NCBI RefSeq assembly: GCF_014698505.1
Contig: NZ_JACJTD010000002.1
Span: forward strand, 1 to 64,000
Direction: 5' to 3'
DNA from: Nostoc foliaceum FACHB-393
Lineage (GTDB): Bacteria; Cyanobacteriota; Cyanobacteriia; Cyanobacteriales; Nostocaceae
Length of the DNA stretch: 64,000 nucleotides
Under the pieces are notes generated by a model that saw only the letters and a program-made list of their open reading frames with translations, searched no databases and was not told the DNA's origin. This document shows positions 63,917 to 64,000 of this stretch, piece by piece. Numbering within the stretch: position 1 is the first letter of the stretch; every line of letters starts with the position of its first letter. Both the position numbers and the translations under genes were made by a program.

Positions 63917-63942
63917 TACGGTATTCGCCTAGAAATACCGTA
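63917..63942. promoter_or_regulatory. Hairpin just upstream of the right-edge gene
   Basis: TACGGTATT-cgcctaga-AATACCGTA, 9-bp perfect arms, ending 18 nt before the ATG at 63961. Its place in the presumed leader suggests an operator or a translation-control hairpin. Confidence 0.45.
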
Positions 63943-63960
63943 GATTTAAGGGTGATTCTG

Positions 63961-64000
63961 ATGAGCAAGTCGCAACAGCTGACACAATTAAGTAAATTAC
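63961..64000 (+). CDS. 5' end of a gene cut by the window edge
   Basis: An ATG at 63961 opens a frame reading MSKSQQLTQLSKL up to the last base. AAGGGTG lies 7 to 13 nt upstream as a ribosome site. Only 13 codons are visible, so neither family nor function can be judged; that it is a real gene rests on the ribosome site and the long non-coding DNA before it. Confidence 0.45.
   Translation, partial: MSKSQQLTQLSKL

Larger units (their letters stand above)
63378..63960. other. Intergenic region with palindromes
   Basis: About 580 nt without a convincing ORF. It contains two notable palindromes (63624-63648 and 63917-63942, listed separately) and an AT-rich stretch (63680-63900) that may hold the promoter of the gene starting at 63961. 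Confidence 0.5.

Overview
The window comes from a filamentous, heterocyst-type cyanobacterium (Nostocales, Nostoc-like). Evidence: very many HIP1 octamers (GCGATCGC), short tandem heptamer-like repeats between genes, a cyanobacterial NDH-1 block (ndhA-I-G-E), a cobinamide kinase, DUF4079 and other cyanobacteria-typical proteins, and a five-gene chemotaxis-like operon of the kind that controls hormogonium gliding. Base composition is moderately AT-rich throughout. No rRNA, CRISPR array, intact insertion sequence or prophage was seen.

Region by region. (1) 1-2100: a possibly structured leader, then a protealysin-type M4 metalloprotease and its probable emfourin-type inhibitor. (2) 2249-8875: an unusual group of small-molecule enzymes (alpha/beta-hydrolase with a degenerate triad, cupin, ABM-fold protein, cyclic amidohydrolase, Asp/Asn beta-hydroxylase-like protein, MDR reductase, SnoaL-like protein), interrupted by a 21-bp-period repeat array. 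(3) 8919-12490: a hypothetical protein and a hybrid histidine kinase. (4) 12491-21329: polysaccharide and cell-envelope genes (WcaF-like acetyltransferase, two GT2 enzymes, a GT39-type membrane protein, an N-acyltransferase) plus cobU, DUF4079 and conserved unknowns. (5) 21746-27211: nadK, ndhE, ndhG, ndhI, ndhA and citrate synthase, all on the minus strand. (6) 27320-32766: sixA, a DUF29/HNH chimeric remnant, a DHH phosphoesterase, an HNH endonuclease, alanine racemase and tRNA-Leu(UAG). (7) 32767-41804: a repeat-rich spacer, then the PATAN-CheY / CheY / CheW / MCP / CheA-CheY operon (hmpABCDE-like). (8) 42039-48407: a NACHT-HEAT STAND ATPase whose frame is broken by a single TGA and which carries 19 exact 105-bp HEAT repeats; a 21-bp-period array; a RelE-type toxin-antitoxin pair; and a broken Uma2 gene. 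(9) 48601-56602: DUF427, a secreted unknown, lysine 2,3-aminomutase plus an ATP-grasp ligase, a MATE exporter and a Slt-type lytic transglycosylase. (10) 56961-63368: a RAYT transposase bracketed by inverted REP hairpins, Uma2, a UbiH-like hydroxylase, YebC, a metallophosphoesterase and a VapC-like toxin-antitoxin pair. A gene start is cut by the right edge.

Most noteworthy: the STAND gene, with a TGA-CTA stop between its N-terminal domain and the P-loop and no ordinary start codon before the P-loop; its HEAT array, almost identical except for a short variable patch; the KamA plus ATP-grasp pair, which could make and ligate beta-lysine; the protease-inhibitor pair; the RAYT/REP unit; and two 21-bp-period arrays 42 kb apart that look related. 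All functional calls come from reading motifs by eye. No database search was run.
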